Assembly: GCA_964461035.1 (NCBI GenBank)
Contig: CAYWRI010000011.1
Coordinates: 1 to 45,539 of the forward strand
Length of the DNA stretch: 45,539 nt
Direction: 5' to 3'
DNA from: CAYZNE01 sp964461035
GTDB lineage: Archaea > Nanobdellota > Nanobdellia > Woesearchaeales > CAYZNE01
Each line of letters starts with the position of its first letter. The first letter of the stretch is position 1. The notes beneath the pieces are model-generated. The model made no database searches and was not told the origin of the DNA. It saw only the letters and a program-made list of their open reading frames with translations. Of the stretch, positions 25,010 to 32,689 are shown piece after piece. The position numbers were made by a program, and so were the translations under genes.

Positions 25010-25918
25010 ATGATTAATTATTATGAAAGATCTGTTAAAGATAAAAAATTAAAAAAGCTATCTAAATTCAAAGCAGGCTGCTGGATTGATGTTATTGACC
25101 CTTCAGAAAAAGAAATTGATTTTTTAGAAAGTAAATTTAAGTTAGATAGACAGAACATATTGTCAGGTCTTGATAAAAATGAAGTTGTAAGAACAGAAAA
25201 AGAGAATGAAAATGTATATATTCTTCTAAAAGTAATTACCAAAAATAAAAAAGACCTCGACACATTATTAATTTTTATATCAAATAATTTTATTTTGACT
25301 TTAACTAAGAATAATCAATTATTTATTGATGATATTATTAATAATAAAATAAAATTTATAACAACTCAAAGGAAAAAAAGTTTATTAACAATACTTGATT
25401 TGATTAATAAAACATTTGAAAAGACCACTTCAGATATTGTTAGAAATGTAAAAAAAGAAAGAGAATCTATTGATGAAATGAGTGATAAAATCATTAATTC
25501 TTTGTTAAGACAAGAAGATCTTTTAAACAAATTTATTTTAGCATATCATCAAAGCGCACTAGTATATACTAGAATTACGAAAAGTATAAAATTCTTTGAA
25601 GAAGACAAAGAATTACTTGAAGACTTAATTATTGAAGCTCAGCAAGGTTATGAACTTTGTAAACTTTCTTTGAAAAACATATCAAATATTAGAAGTTATT
25701 CAGATATACTTCTTTCACATAAATTGAATAAAGTTATTAATATTTTAACAATATTCACAATCATAATTAGTGTTCCCGCAGCAATTTCTGGCTTGTATGG
25801 TATGAATATTATTTTACCCTTCCAAGAAAATCCACAAGCATTTTATTATATTCTGGCAGTAATTGTAGGAATTTGGATCACATTTATTCTTATTCTAAGA
25901 AAGAAAAAAATACTGTGA
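25010..25918 (+). CDS. corA: CorA-family divalent metal ion transporter
   Basis: A 302-residue protein of the CorA family that moves Mg2+ (or Co2+/Ni2+) into the cell as a pentamer. Residues 1-120 are the cytoplasmic alpha/beta domain (FKAGCWIDVIDPSEKEIDFL is the usual opening). Residues 125-240 are the long stalk helices. Two membrane helices lie at 242-263 and 276-296. The selectivity signature GMN is at 264-266 (GLYGMNI). The usual acidic loop is present as PFQENP. The C-terminus ends in a basic RKKKIL. Length is normal for the family. It follows a candidate regulatory RNA region, but it has its own TATA box. Confidence 0.95.
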   Translation: MINYYERSVKDKKLKKLSKFKAGCWIDVIDPSEKEIDFLESKFKLDRQNILSGLDKNEVVRTEKENENVYILLKVITKNKKDLDTLLIFISNNFILTLTKNNQLFIDDIINNKIKFITTQRKKSLLTILDLINKTFEKTTSDIVRNVKKERESIDEMSDKIINSLLRQEDLLNKFILAYHQSALVYTRITKSIKFFEEDKELLEDLIIEAQQGYELCKLSLKNISNIRSYSDILLSHKLNKVINILTIFTIIISVPAAISGLYGMNIILPFQENPQAFYYILAVIVGIWITFILILRKKKIL

Positions 25919-25943
25919 ACAATAAGTTCTAACCTGAATCATA

Positions 25944-26112
25944 TTAAACTAAGAAAATACCAGTGCACCCTTTTTGATATAATGTATAAATAAATATTAA
26001 ATCATCTTGACTAGGACCATTATCAACAGCTGCAACTTTAAACTTAGTTTTATCTTCAATAAACTTAATAAATTTGAGCATCTTCATTCCGAGAATCAAA
26101 ATCACCGTGCAT
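25944..26112 (-). pseudogene. Small frameshifted reading frame
   Basis: On the minus strand a strong ribosome binding site GGGAGGA (26117-26123) precedes ATG 26112, but that frame closes after 15 codons (MHGDFDSRNEDAQIY). A second frame, overlapping it, carries the gene-like continuation FIKFIEDKTKFKVAAVDNG and ends after GCTGIFLV at 25944. A one-base slip near CAAATTTATTAAG would join them into one protein of about 55 residues. It could be a decayed gene or a sequencing/assembly slip. The family is not recognised. Confidence 0.35.
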
Positions 26113-26210
26113 TTTATCCTCCCGAGATTTTTTATATACAATTATGGGTTCCAAAGTTTTTAATTCTTCAGACTAGAAGAAACCAATCTAAAAACTGAAA
26201 TCATAAAAAA

Positions 26211-26684
26211 CTAGTCTTTAATAATAGAAATAAATTCTTTGACTTTAGAAAATAGTTTATCAGAAGAATTAACAGTAGAAGAATTAATATACATTGTTGC
26301 TTTTGGTTTTTTATCTGATAAGTCTTGCATTTGTTTTAATACTTGTTCTGCGCCGGAAGAACCTTGTGTACAGAAGAAAGCAACATCTTTGCATTTATTC
26401 TTATTATTAGAAATAAAAGTTCTAACTGGAGGCGAGATTGCCCCTGCCCAAACAGGAGTTCCTATAATAATTAAGTCATAATCATCAAGATTGTGTTGCA
26501 ATTCTTTTATCTTGCAAAGTTTTTTCTGCATAGCAAATTTTCCTGCTTTTAACCAACCAATAACACCGGCCCATTTGGTTTCTGAAATTATGTCTTCAAT
26601 ATCTGCAGTTAATTCTTTAGCCAAAGCATCAGCCACTTTCTTAGTCATTCCAGTTCTTGAATAACATATTATTAGTGTTTTCAT
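26211..26684 (-). CDS. Flavodoxin
   Basis: A 157-residue flavodoxin-like protein. The FMN phosphate loop is YSRTGMTKKVA at residues 8-18. The two flavin-flanking loops are GTPVWAGAISPPVRTFI and CTQGSSGAE. The alternating strand pattern (TLIICYS; DLIIIGTPVWAG; VAFFCTQ; KATMYI) is complete. It would carry electrons, or, as the Y-S-R-T-G form suggests, belong to the protoporphyrinogen-oxidase/flavodoxin_4 subgroup used in menaquinone or quinone-type redox reactions; the exact role is unknown. It begins two bases after the stop of the TPR-like gene and is surely cotranscribed with it. Confidence 0.9.
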   Translation of the reverse strand: MKTLIICYSRTGMTKKVADALAKELTADIEDIISETKWAGVIGWLKAGKFAMQKKLCKIKELQHNLDDYDLIIIGTPVWAGAISPPVRTFISNNKNKCKDVAFFCTQGSSGAEQVLKQMQDLSDKKPKATMYINSSTVNSSDKLFSKVKEFISIIKD

Positions 26685-26686
26685 TT

Positions 26687-27196
26687 CTAATCCAGCATAT
26701 TTTGAGAATAATCATAATTAACATAAGGACCTTTAGTTTCAGATTCCAGCAAAAGATATTCAATTTCAATCATCTCATCAGACCAATCAATTGCGGGAGT
26801 ATTCGAAATAGGTTGAGAATTAAAATGACATAATAACTTATCGTTTTTATCCTGCTTAACTTTTTGTTCAAGAACACTTGAAAGTAATCTCACACAGTTT
26901 TCTTGATTTTCAGGATGTTGAGATTCAATAGCCATATTACGATAAGTAATAGCAGTTTCAAAATCTCCTTTTAAATCTAAATAATCTGCATATGCTTCAC
27001 ATATAGAAGGAATGGGAAAAATACTAACCGCTTGCTTCAAATAAATAGTCACATCCTCCTCCGACGCAGTTAAGCTATCCGCATTTCTTAATAAATATTC
27101 TGCAGCATTCATACGTTCGTTAAAATTATCAGAAGAAATATTCAAAAATATTCTTCCATTCATTAAATCTGATTGAAACTCTTCTAAAAAACTCAT
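26687..27196 (-). CDS. TPR-like protein cotranscribed with flavodoxin
   Basis: A 169-residue soluble protein. Residues about 40-115 look like two tetratricopeptide-type helix pairs (EEDVTIYLKQAVSIFPIPSI; AYADYLDLKGDFETAITYRN; MAIESQHPENQENCVRLLSS). The last 50 residues are acidic. TPR proteins usually bind partner proteins, so a role in bringing the flavodoxin to its partner is possible but inferred. A minus-strand ribosome-binding GAGGGAT lies upstream of ATG 27196. The TATA-like GTATAAATA (27270-27278) lies farther back, beside a perfect inverted repeat (27280-27322). Confidence 0.65.
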   Translation of the reverse strand: MSFLEEFQSDLMNGRIFLNISSDNFNERMNAAEYLLRNADSLTASEEDVTIYLKQAVSIFPIPSICEAYADYLDLKGDFETAITYRNMAIESQHPENQENCVRLLSSVLEQKVKQDKNDKLLCHFNSQPISNTPAIDWSDEMIEIEYLLLESETKGPYVNYDYSQNMLD

Positions 27197-27279
27197 TTAT
27201 ATCCCTCGCAATTATTAAATTAATAATATTCACCTCAATTAACTATTAATAAATTGAAAATTGGTAGGAGTATTTATAC

Positions 27280-27322
27280 TTTTCTATTATTCACACACTA
27301 CATCATATGATATAATAGAAAA
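27280..27322. promoter_or_regulatory. Perfect 11-bp inverted repeat near the TPR-flavodoxin promoter
   Basis: TTTTCTATTAT (27280-27290) and ATAATAGAAAA (27312-27322) are exact reverse complements around a 21-base spacer, which itself holds a palindrome ATCATATGAT (27302-27311). It sits just upstream of the TATA-like GTATAAATA of the leftward operon and 40 bases after the priSL stop. It could be an operator or, as RNA, the end of the priSL message. Confidence 0.45.
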
Positions 27323-27360
27323 ATAAAGTAATCAAGAACTTACAGGCGTATTAATTATTT

Positions 27361-29034
27361 CTAATTTGTTTTTTTATCAGTATTGTTTGATTCTTTGTGA
27401 GTCTTTTTATCAACAGATTTATTATCAATGTTTTTCTCATCTGACTTATTATCAATATTTGTATCTGATTTCTTAACAGCTTTCTTTCTTGGCTTTTTTT
27501 TGTTAAGTTTGTTTTTGACTTTAGAATACTGAACAGGATTCTTGATTCTACTACACAATCCATCAGGAGTGCATAATTGTAAATCTTTGTAATACCCTGC
27601 AGTATCACAATTTGGAGGTAAAATTTTATTTTTTTGTGTTCTATAATTTAATTGTCCTTTTACAAGAGTTTCTCTAAGAGGTTCAAGATTTTGTTCATTC
27701 CACTTGTGAACATATTCTGATATTTTATCCTTTGTCCAATTCATATTTACTAAAAAGTTTGTAAGAGCAAACAAAATTCTTTTTCTTCCGTCTTCCAAAC
27801 CACGACTACAATTCATTATGCAAGGTGGAAACATTTCAACAGGAACTGCATCTTGATCAATCTCAAAATCATCAAAGTTTTTATCAGAACTAAACTCTTT
27901 TGTTTGTGTCATTAATTCTTGTTGTCGTTTTTTCTTTGCATCAATCTCAAGTGCTTTAGTAACAAAAACTTGAGCTTCTCCTTTTTCTACATTTCTATTC
28001 AAAAAGAAAATATCAAAATTCACATTTTCAGGTTCTGCATTCTTCTTATCAAAATCTAGAACATCTTCTGTTTTTATAGGAATAGAAACAAGCTTTGATT
28101 TTTCGTGTAAAGAATAAGGCATTCTATACATGTGTCTTGATGCTATTAGAATTGTATCTACTTCTATAATTTTAGAAAGTGCGAGTCGTTGAATAAAATC
28201 TTTATTTCCACAAGCGCAATTAATATCTGAATTCGAATTTAATTCTTGTTTTCGCATTATTGAATTGCATCTTGAACATTTCATAAATTGAATAAGCTTT
28301 TCTGTTTTTTCAGTATTACCACATTTATCACATAAAAATTCATATAGCTTTTTCTTTTCTTTTTTTTCTTTTTGAGCTCTACCACAATTAAGACATTTTT
28401 TATATGTTAATTCTTGAAAAGTCATATTAAACATTTCTTTTAATTCTTCAAAAGAATAAGTTTTGTCAATAAACGTAACATTATTATCTTTTATTTTAAT
28501 AAACTCGGTTTCGACATAATCAAGAACATATTCTGCGAGAATTCTTGGTAATTCAGGAAATAGATTTTTAGTTTTTCTTTCCTTTCCTTCAAAAAGTACT
28601 ATTTCAGGAAAACTCTCAAAAGGAACAGCAATATGAAATCCTTTATTTCCTGAAAATTTACAAGTTACTCCTTTTATGTTATGTGCTTTAAGTACTTCTA
28701 TAAATAAATGAGTTGTTAATTTTGAAAACTCCCAAACAGGACAATCAATATCCAGAATAAAATCCCAGCCGATTCTTAATGAATCAAGTTGTTTTCTCTT
28801 TAAATCTGAACTTAGAGATAAAGGGTCCTGCCATAATTCTTCAGAACAATGAAAACTAGAAGCTCTTTTTTTAGCAAATTCAAGAACATCATTTGGATAA
28901 ACAAGCATGTCAGGTCTTTTACCAAATTTCCCTATTCCAAACATGGGACCGACTTCTTTATTTTTTGCCTGTTCGCAGAGCGCGTCCATAACTTCTTTCT
29001 TTTTATAAAATTTTAAAGATACTGCTAAAAACAT
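27361..29034 (-). CDS. priSL: Fused archaeo-eukaryotic DNA primase PriS-PriL (single chain)
   Basis: A 557-residue replicative primase that makes RNA primers. I chose ATG 29034 because a TATA box lies 26 bases upstream; the longer frame to 29097 would start above it. The PriS half has the catalytic D-x-D at 95-97 (FILDIDCP), the SGNKGFH motif (128-134), and the third acidic site with the RMPYSLHEKS block (292-313). Four zinc-ribbon Cys pairs lie between (214/217, 235/238, 253/256, 273/275). From about 398 the chain continues as a minimal PriL C-terminal iron-sulfur domain: PPCIMNC (Cys405), DGRKRILFALTNFLVNMNW, and PPNC-DTAGYY, QLC, GLC (Cys476, 488, 494). The large PriL N-terminal domain is lacking. 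A Lys-rich tail ends the protein. Nanoarchaeum has a similar fusion. Confidence 0.92.
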   Translation of the reverse strand: MFLAVSLKFYKKKEVMDALCEQAKNKEVGPMFGIGKFGKRPDMLVYPNDVLEFAKKRASSFHCSEELWQDPLSLSSDLKRKQLDSLRIGWDFILDIDCPVWEFSKLTTHLFIEVLKAHNIKGVTCKFSGNKGFHIAVPFESFPEIVLFEGKERKTKNLFPELPRILAEYVLDYVETEFIKIKDNNVTFIDKTYSFEELKEMFNMTFQELTYKKCLNCGRAQKEKKEKKKLYEFLCDKCGNTEKTEKLIQFMKCSRCNSIMRKQELNSNSDINCACGNKDFIQRLALSKIIEVDTILIASRHMYRMPYSLHEKSKLVSIPIKTEDVLDFDKKNAEPENVNFDIFFLNRNVEKGEAQVFVTKALEIDAKKKRQQELMTQTKEFSSDKNFDDFEIDQDAVPVEMFPPCIMNCSRGLEDGRKRILFALTNFLVNMNWTKDKISEYVHKWNEQNLEPLRETLVKGQLNYRTQKNKILPPNCDTAGYYKDLQLCTPDGLCSRIKNPVQYSKVKNKLNKKKPRKKAVKKSDTNIDNKSDEKNIDNKSVDKKTHKESNNTDKKTN

Positions 29035-29055
29035 ATTTCCTAGAGACCTTACCAC

Positions 29056-29066
29056 ATTTATATATG
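29056..29066 (-). promoter_or_regulatory. TATA box of priSL
   Basis: The minus strand reads CATATATAAAT, centred about 26 bases before ATG 29034. Confidence 0.6.
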
Positions 29067-29088
29067 TTATGATATGCTGGACGATTAT

Positions 29089-29105
29089 AAAATACACTGT
29101 ATTTT
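29089..29105. promoter_or_regulatory. Perfect 17-bp palindrome upstream of priSL
   Basis: AAAATACA-C-TGTATTTT has exact 8-base arms. It lies about 25 bases upstream of the priSL TATA box, a common site for an archaeal activator or repressor. Confidence 0.45.
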
Positions 29106-29159
29106 TTGTGCGTTTAAGCCACCAATGTCAACATTTTCGACTTGAAAAGGAGATAATAA

Positions 29160-29350
29160 AAATTAAAAATTAGTATGCCCCCAAAAACTTTGTTTTTCGT
29201 GCATAATGATTGCAGGCCAGACGCGAGCAGTAGAACTTTGCTCTAGGCACCAACATTTTCAATGTTGCGTACAAACAATGTTTCCACACCAATTGTGAAG
29301 TTATGTTCTGCGGAGTAGGACAAAAATGCAAAAAAGTAAAGGGATTCATA
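29160..29350. ncRNA. Candidate structured RNA between priSL and lhr
   Basis: This block is GC-richer than its surroundings and carries several perfect stems: TATGC with GCATA (29174-29178 and 29201-29205) enclosing AAAAAC-TTT-GTTTTT; CAACATT-TTC-AATGTTG (29250-29266); GAGCA with TGCTC. GTATGC (29173) could also pair with GCGTAC (29266-29271). In an AT-rich genome such islands often mark stable RNAs. On the minus strand T-runs near 29150-29172 would end a transcript, so a minus-strand RNA is slightly favoured. I tested it by eye for SRP RNA, RNase P RNA, 5S rRNA and tRNA and found no convincing match. The short reading frame inside it is probably chance. Confidence 0.4.
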
Positions 29351-29422
29351 ATAGCCAATATAATAATTTATGACCAGAATAATAAAATTATTTTGCTTAA
29401 ATCACAAGACAACTGCAGATAG

Positions 29423-29433
29423 ATTTTATAAAC
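29423..29433 (+). promoter_or_regulatory. TATA box of lhr
   Basis: ATTTTATAAAC is centred about 30 bases before ATG 29458. Confidence 0.6.
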
Positions 29434-29457
29434 AAAATTGAGTTCTTTTATTTAATA

Positions 29458-32400
29458 ATGATTAGAAATCAAACCAAAGAATATCCTAAAGAAGAAACAT
29501 TAAGTATTCTTAATCCAATAGTTAGAGAGTGGTTTATTAATAAATTTGGAGAATTTAGTCCGCCACAAAAGTTTGCTATTGTAAATATTCATAAAGAACA
29601 AAACACATTAATTAGTAGTCCAACTGGAACAGGAAAAACATTAAGTGCATTCATGTCAATTATCTCTGAATTAATAAGTCATTCTGAAAATGAAAGTTTA
29701 GAAGATAAAGTTTATTGTATTTACATTAGTCCATTAAAAGCTCTTGGAAATGATATTAATAAAAATTTAAAAACACCTTTAGAAGAAATACAAGAACTTG
29801 GCAAGAAAACAAATAGAAAACTCGATTTCAGAATTGGTGTTAGAACAGGAGACACATCTACATATGAAAAACAAAAAATGAATAAAAAACCACCTCACAT
29901 TCTTATAACAACACCTGAAAGTTTTGCAATAATGCTTTTAGCGCCAAGATTTAGAGAAAAACTTGAAGGTGTTAAATGGGTAATTGTGGATGAAATACAT
30001 GCTTTAGCAAATAATAAAAGGGGCGTTCATTTATCTTTAAGTTTAGAATTATTAAATAAAAATTCTAATTTTACTAGAATAGGTCTTAGTGCATCAATAA
30101 GTCCATTAAAAGAAATTGCTAAATTTCTTGTTGGAGTCCAAAACCCTGAAGCAAATGAAAACGAAAAATACAGGGATTGTAAAGTTATTGATGTTCAATA
30201 TGTAAAAAATTACGATGTTAAAGTTTTAAGTCCTGTTGCAAATTTAATAACTACATCTTATCAAAAAACACATGTTGAAACTTATAAATTATTAAATAAA
30301 CTTATTCAAAATCACAAGACAACTCTTGTTTTTACAAACACAAGATCTGCTACAGAAAGAGTTGTTCATTATCTTAAGGATAAATTTCCAAAAAACTATG
30401 CTAATTTTGATAAAGAAGATGAAAAAACAAACATTGCTGCACACCATGGTTCTTTAAGTAAAAAACATCGTTTAAAAACAGAAGAAAACTTAAAACAAGG
30501 AAAACTAAAAGTTGTTGTTTCTTCTACCAGTTTAGAATTAGGTATTGATATTGGTTCAATTGATTTAGTAACTTTGCTCGGCAGTCCTAAGAGTGTTGCC
30601 AGAGGACTTCAAAGAATAGGTCGGTCAGGACACAAACTAAAAGATTCAGCAAAGGGAAGAATAATAGTTCTTAACAGAGATGATCTTGTTGAATGTGCTG
30701 TTCTTTTGAAAGCAATCATAGAAAAAAATATCGATAAAATTCACATTCCAATGAATGCTCTTGATGTTTTAGCACAACAAATATTCGGTGCAGTAAATAT
30801 TGGACTAATAAAAAAAGAAGAATTATTCAAACTAATAAAAAAATCATATTGTTATCATAGACTATCTCGTGATGATTTTGAGAATGTTATAAATTTTTTA
30901 AAAGGAGATTTTTCTTCTCTTGAAGATCGTAATGTTTATGCAAAAATATGGCATGATCCCGAAACTGATATGATGGGTAAAAAAGGTAAACTGGCAAGAG
31001 TTCTGTACATGACAAATGTTGGAACAATTCCTGATGAAACTAATGTTAAAGTAAAACTAGGTGATGAAATAATTGGGTTTATTGCTGAACCATTTCTTGA
31101 AAGATTAAAAAAAGGAGATGTTTTTGTTCTTGGTGGTCAAGCATATGAATTTAGAAGTTCTTTAGGAACAACTGCACGAGTAGTTTCTGGACTTGGTAAA
31201 CCTCCAACAGTTCCGAGTTGGTTCTCAGAAATGTTACCTCTAAGTTTTGATTTAAGTTTAAACATTCAAACGTTCAGAATGTTAATGGAACAAAAATTAA
31301 AATCAAGTCTTAAGAAAAAAGACATTATTAAATTCATAAATGATTATTTGTATATTGACAAAAATGGTGCAAATAGCATATATGAATATTTTAAAGAGCA
31401 ACATTTATACTCTGAAGTTCCTCATAAAAAAAAGATTGTTATAGAACATTTTGTTCAAGATGATATAAGATATATTGTATTTCATACTCTTTTTGGTAGG
31501 CGAGTTAATGATGTTCTAAGCAGATCAATAGCGTTTTCTCTTGGAAAAATCCATAAATCGGACATTGAAATTAATATTAATGATAATGGTTTTTTTATTA
31601 GAACAAATAAGAGACTTCAAATAATTAGAGCAATTCAATCAATAAGAAGTTCTGACTTAAGAAAAATAATGGAGCTCGCAATAGATTCATCGGAAATATT
31701 GTCAAGAAGATTTAGACATTGTGCAGCTCGATCTTTAATGATTCTTAGAAATTATCGTGGAAGAAGCAAGAGTGTTGCACGACAACAAATGAATTCCAGA
31801 TTACTTCTAAGCGCAGTTAAAAGAATCAGCAAGGATTTTCCAATATTAAAAGAAGCAAAGCGAGAAATACTTGAGGATTCAATGGACATAGAAAATGCGG
31901 AAAAAGTTTTTGAAGCAATTGAAACAAAGAAAATACAAATAATTGAAAAGCATTTAGATTATCCATCACCTTTTTCTTTTGAGCTCATAATATCAGGTTA
32001 TACTGATTTAATAAAAATGGAAGATAAACAGGAATTTCTTCAAAGAATGCATGAATTAGTCTTAGGAAAAATAAATAAAAAACAAGGCACAACAAATGAA
32101 GATACTATTGAAGAGAAAAAAGAAATTGTTGACCCCCTAAGATTTGCTCAAGAAAAGTTTTCAGAAAAACAAATTTTCCCTTCAAAGAAAACTAAAAAAC
32201 AAAGGATAATTGAGCAAATATTTAATCTTCCAATTCCTAGAAAATATAAATTATTAACCATTGATTTAATTGAAGGAAAACTAAAGCAAAAAGATATTCC
32301 TGCAAGTTTTTTAACAAATATTACAAAATACGAAGAACAAATTAAAAAAAATCTTCCTAAAGAAATAAGAGATTTATTTTTAGGATTAGCTAAAAAAGGT

Positions 32401-32685
32401 TTTGATTATGAATCTTTTTGGAAAGAATTAGAAGAAAATGAAAAAAATGAATTTGGAAGAAAAAAAGATATTCTGATAAAGCAATTTATAATTGCTGCAA
32501 GAAAAGATAAACTGGATGAGAATATTGTTGAAAACATTCTTGATTTAATTGAAATGGAAAAACCGAGCAAAAAAAGAATAAAAACTAAAACTCTTGATTG
32601 GATTCAAGAACTATTTCAAGATCCTGTAAAGAAACATTGGAAAGATGATATAGTTCTTTGGTTGAAAAAATTAAACAACATATAG
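29458..32685 (+). CDS. lhr: Lhr-type superfamily 2 DNA helicase, extended C-terminus
   Basis: A 1,075-residue ATP-dependent 3'-5' helicase linked to DNA repair. Motif Q/I: FSPPQKFAI and SSPTGTGKT (residues 53-61). Motif Ib-type TTPESFAIML, motif II DEIH (178-181), motif III GLSASISPL. Motif IV: LVFTNTRSATERV; AAHHGSLSKKHR; motif V: STSLELGIDIGSIDLV; motif VI: RGLQRIGRSGH. A winged helix and the Lhr core beta domain follow (FVLGGQAYEFRS, then PTVPSWFSEMLPLSFDL), the latter diagnostic of Lhr. Typical archaeal Lhr proteins are about 850-950 residues. Here the region after about residue 880 is an extra, Lys/Glu-rich helical part of about 190 residues with no domain I recognise. It is convergent with the next gene, four bases apart. 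Confidence 0.94.
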   Translation: MIRNQTKEYPKEETLSILNPIVREWFINKFGEFSPPQKFAIVNIHKEQNTLISSPTGTGKTLSAFMSIISELISHSENESLEDKVYCIYISPLKALGNDINKNLKTPLEEIQELGKKTNRKLDFRIGVRTGDTSTYEKQKMNKKPPHILITTPESFAIMLLAPRFREKLEGVKWVIVDEIHALANNKRGVHLSLSLELLNKNSNFTRIGLSASISPLKEIAKFLVGVQNPEANENEKYRDCKVIDVQYVKNYDVKVLSPVANLITTSYQKTHVETYKLLNKLIQNHKTTLVFTNTRSATERVVHYLKDKFPKNYANFDKEDEKTNIAAHHGSLSKKHRLKTEENLKQGKLKVVVSSTSLELGIDIGSIDLVTLLGSPKSVARGLQRIGRSGHKLKDSAKGRIIVLNRDDLVECAVLLKAIIEKNIDKIHIPMNALDVLAQQIFGAVNIGLIKKEELFKLIKKSYCYHRLSRDDFENVINFLKGDFSSLEDRNVYAKIWHDPETDMMGKKGKLARVLYMTNVGTIPDETNVKVKLGDEIIGFIAEPFLERLKKGDVFVLGGQAYEFRSSLGTTARVVSGLGKPPTVPSWFSEMLPLSFDLSLNIQTFRMLMEQKLKSSLKKKDIIKFINDYLYIDKNGANSIYEYFKEQHLYSEVPHKKKIVIEHFVQDDIRYIVFHTLFGRRVNDVLSRSIAFSLGKIHKSDIEININDNGFFIRTNKRLQIIRAIQSIRSSDLRKIMELAIDSSEILSRRFRHCAARSLMILRNYRGRSKSVARQQMNSRLLLSAVKRISKDFPILKEAKREILEDSMDIENAEKVFEAIETKKIQIIEKHLDYPSPFSFELIISGYTDLIKMEDKQEFLQRMHELVLGKINKKQGTTNEDTIEEKKEIVDPLRFAQEKFSEKQIFPSKKTKKQRIIEQIFNLPIPRKYKLLTIDLIEGKLKQKDIPASFLTNITKYEEQIKKNLPKEIRDLFLGLAKKGFDYESFWKELEENEKNEFGRKKDILIKQFIIAARKDKLDENIVENILDLIEMEKPSKKRIKTKTLDWIQELFQDPVKKHWKDDIVLWLKKLNNI

Positions 32686-32689
32686 AATA

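Noticed and set aside
29205..29245. Possible SRP RNA helix 8 (GAGCAG after CCAG)
   Set aside because: The order and spacing of the conserved asymmetric loop and GGAA-type tetraloop do not fit.
29170..29358. Minus-strand frame of 62 codons
   Set aside because: It coincides with the stem-rich block and has no ribosome binding site at its start. Coding is less likely than structured RNA.
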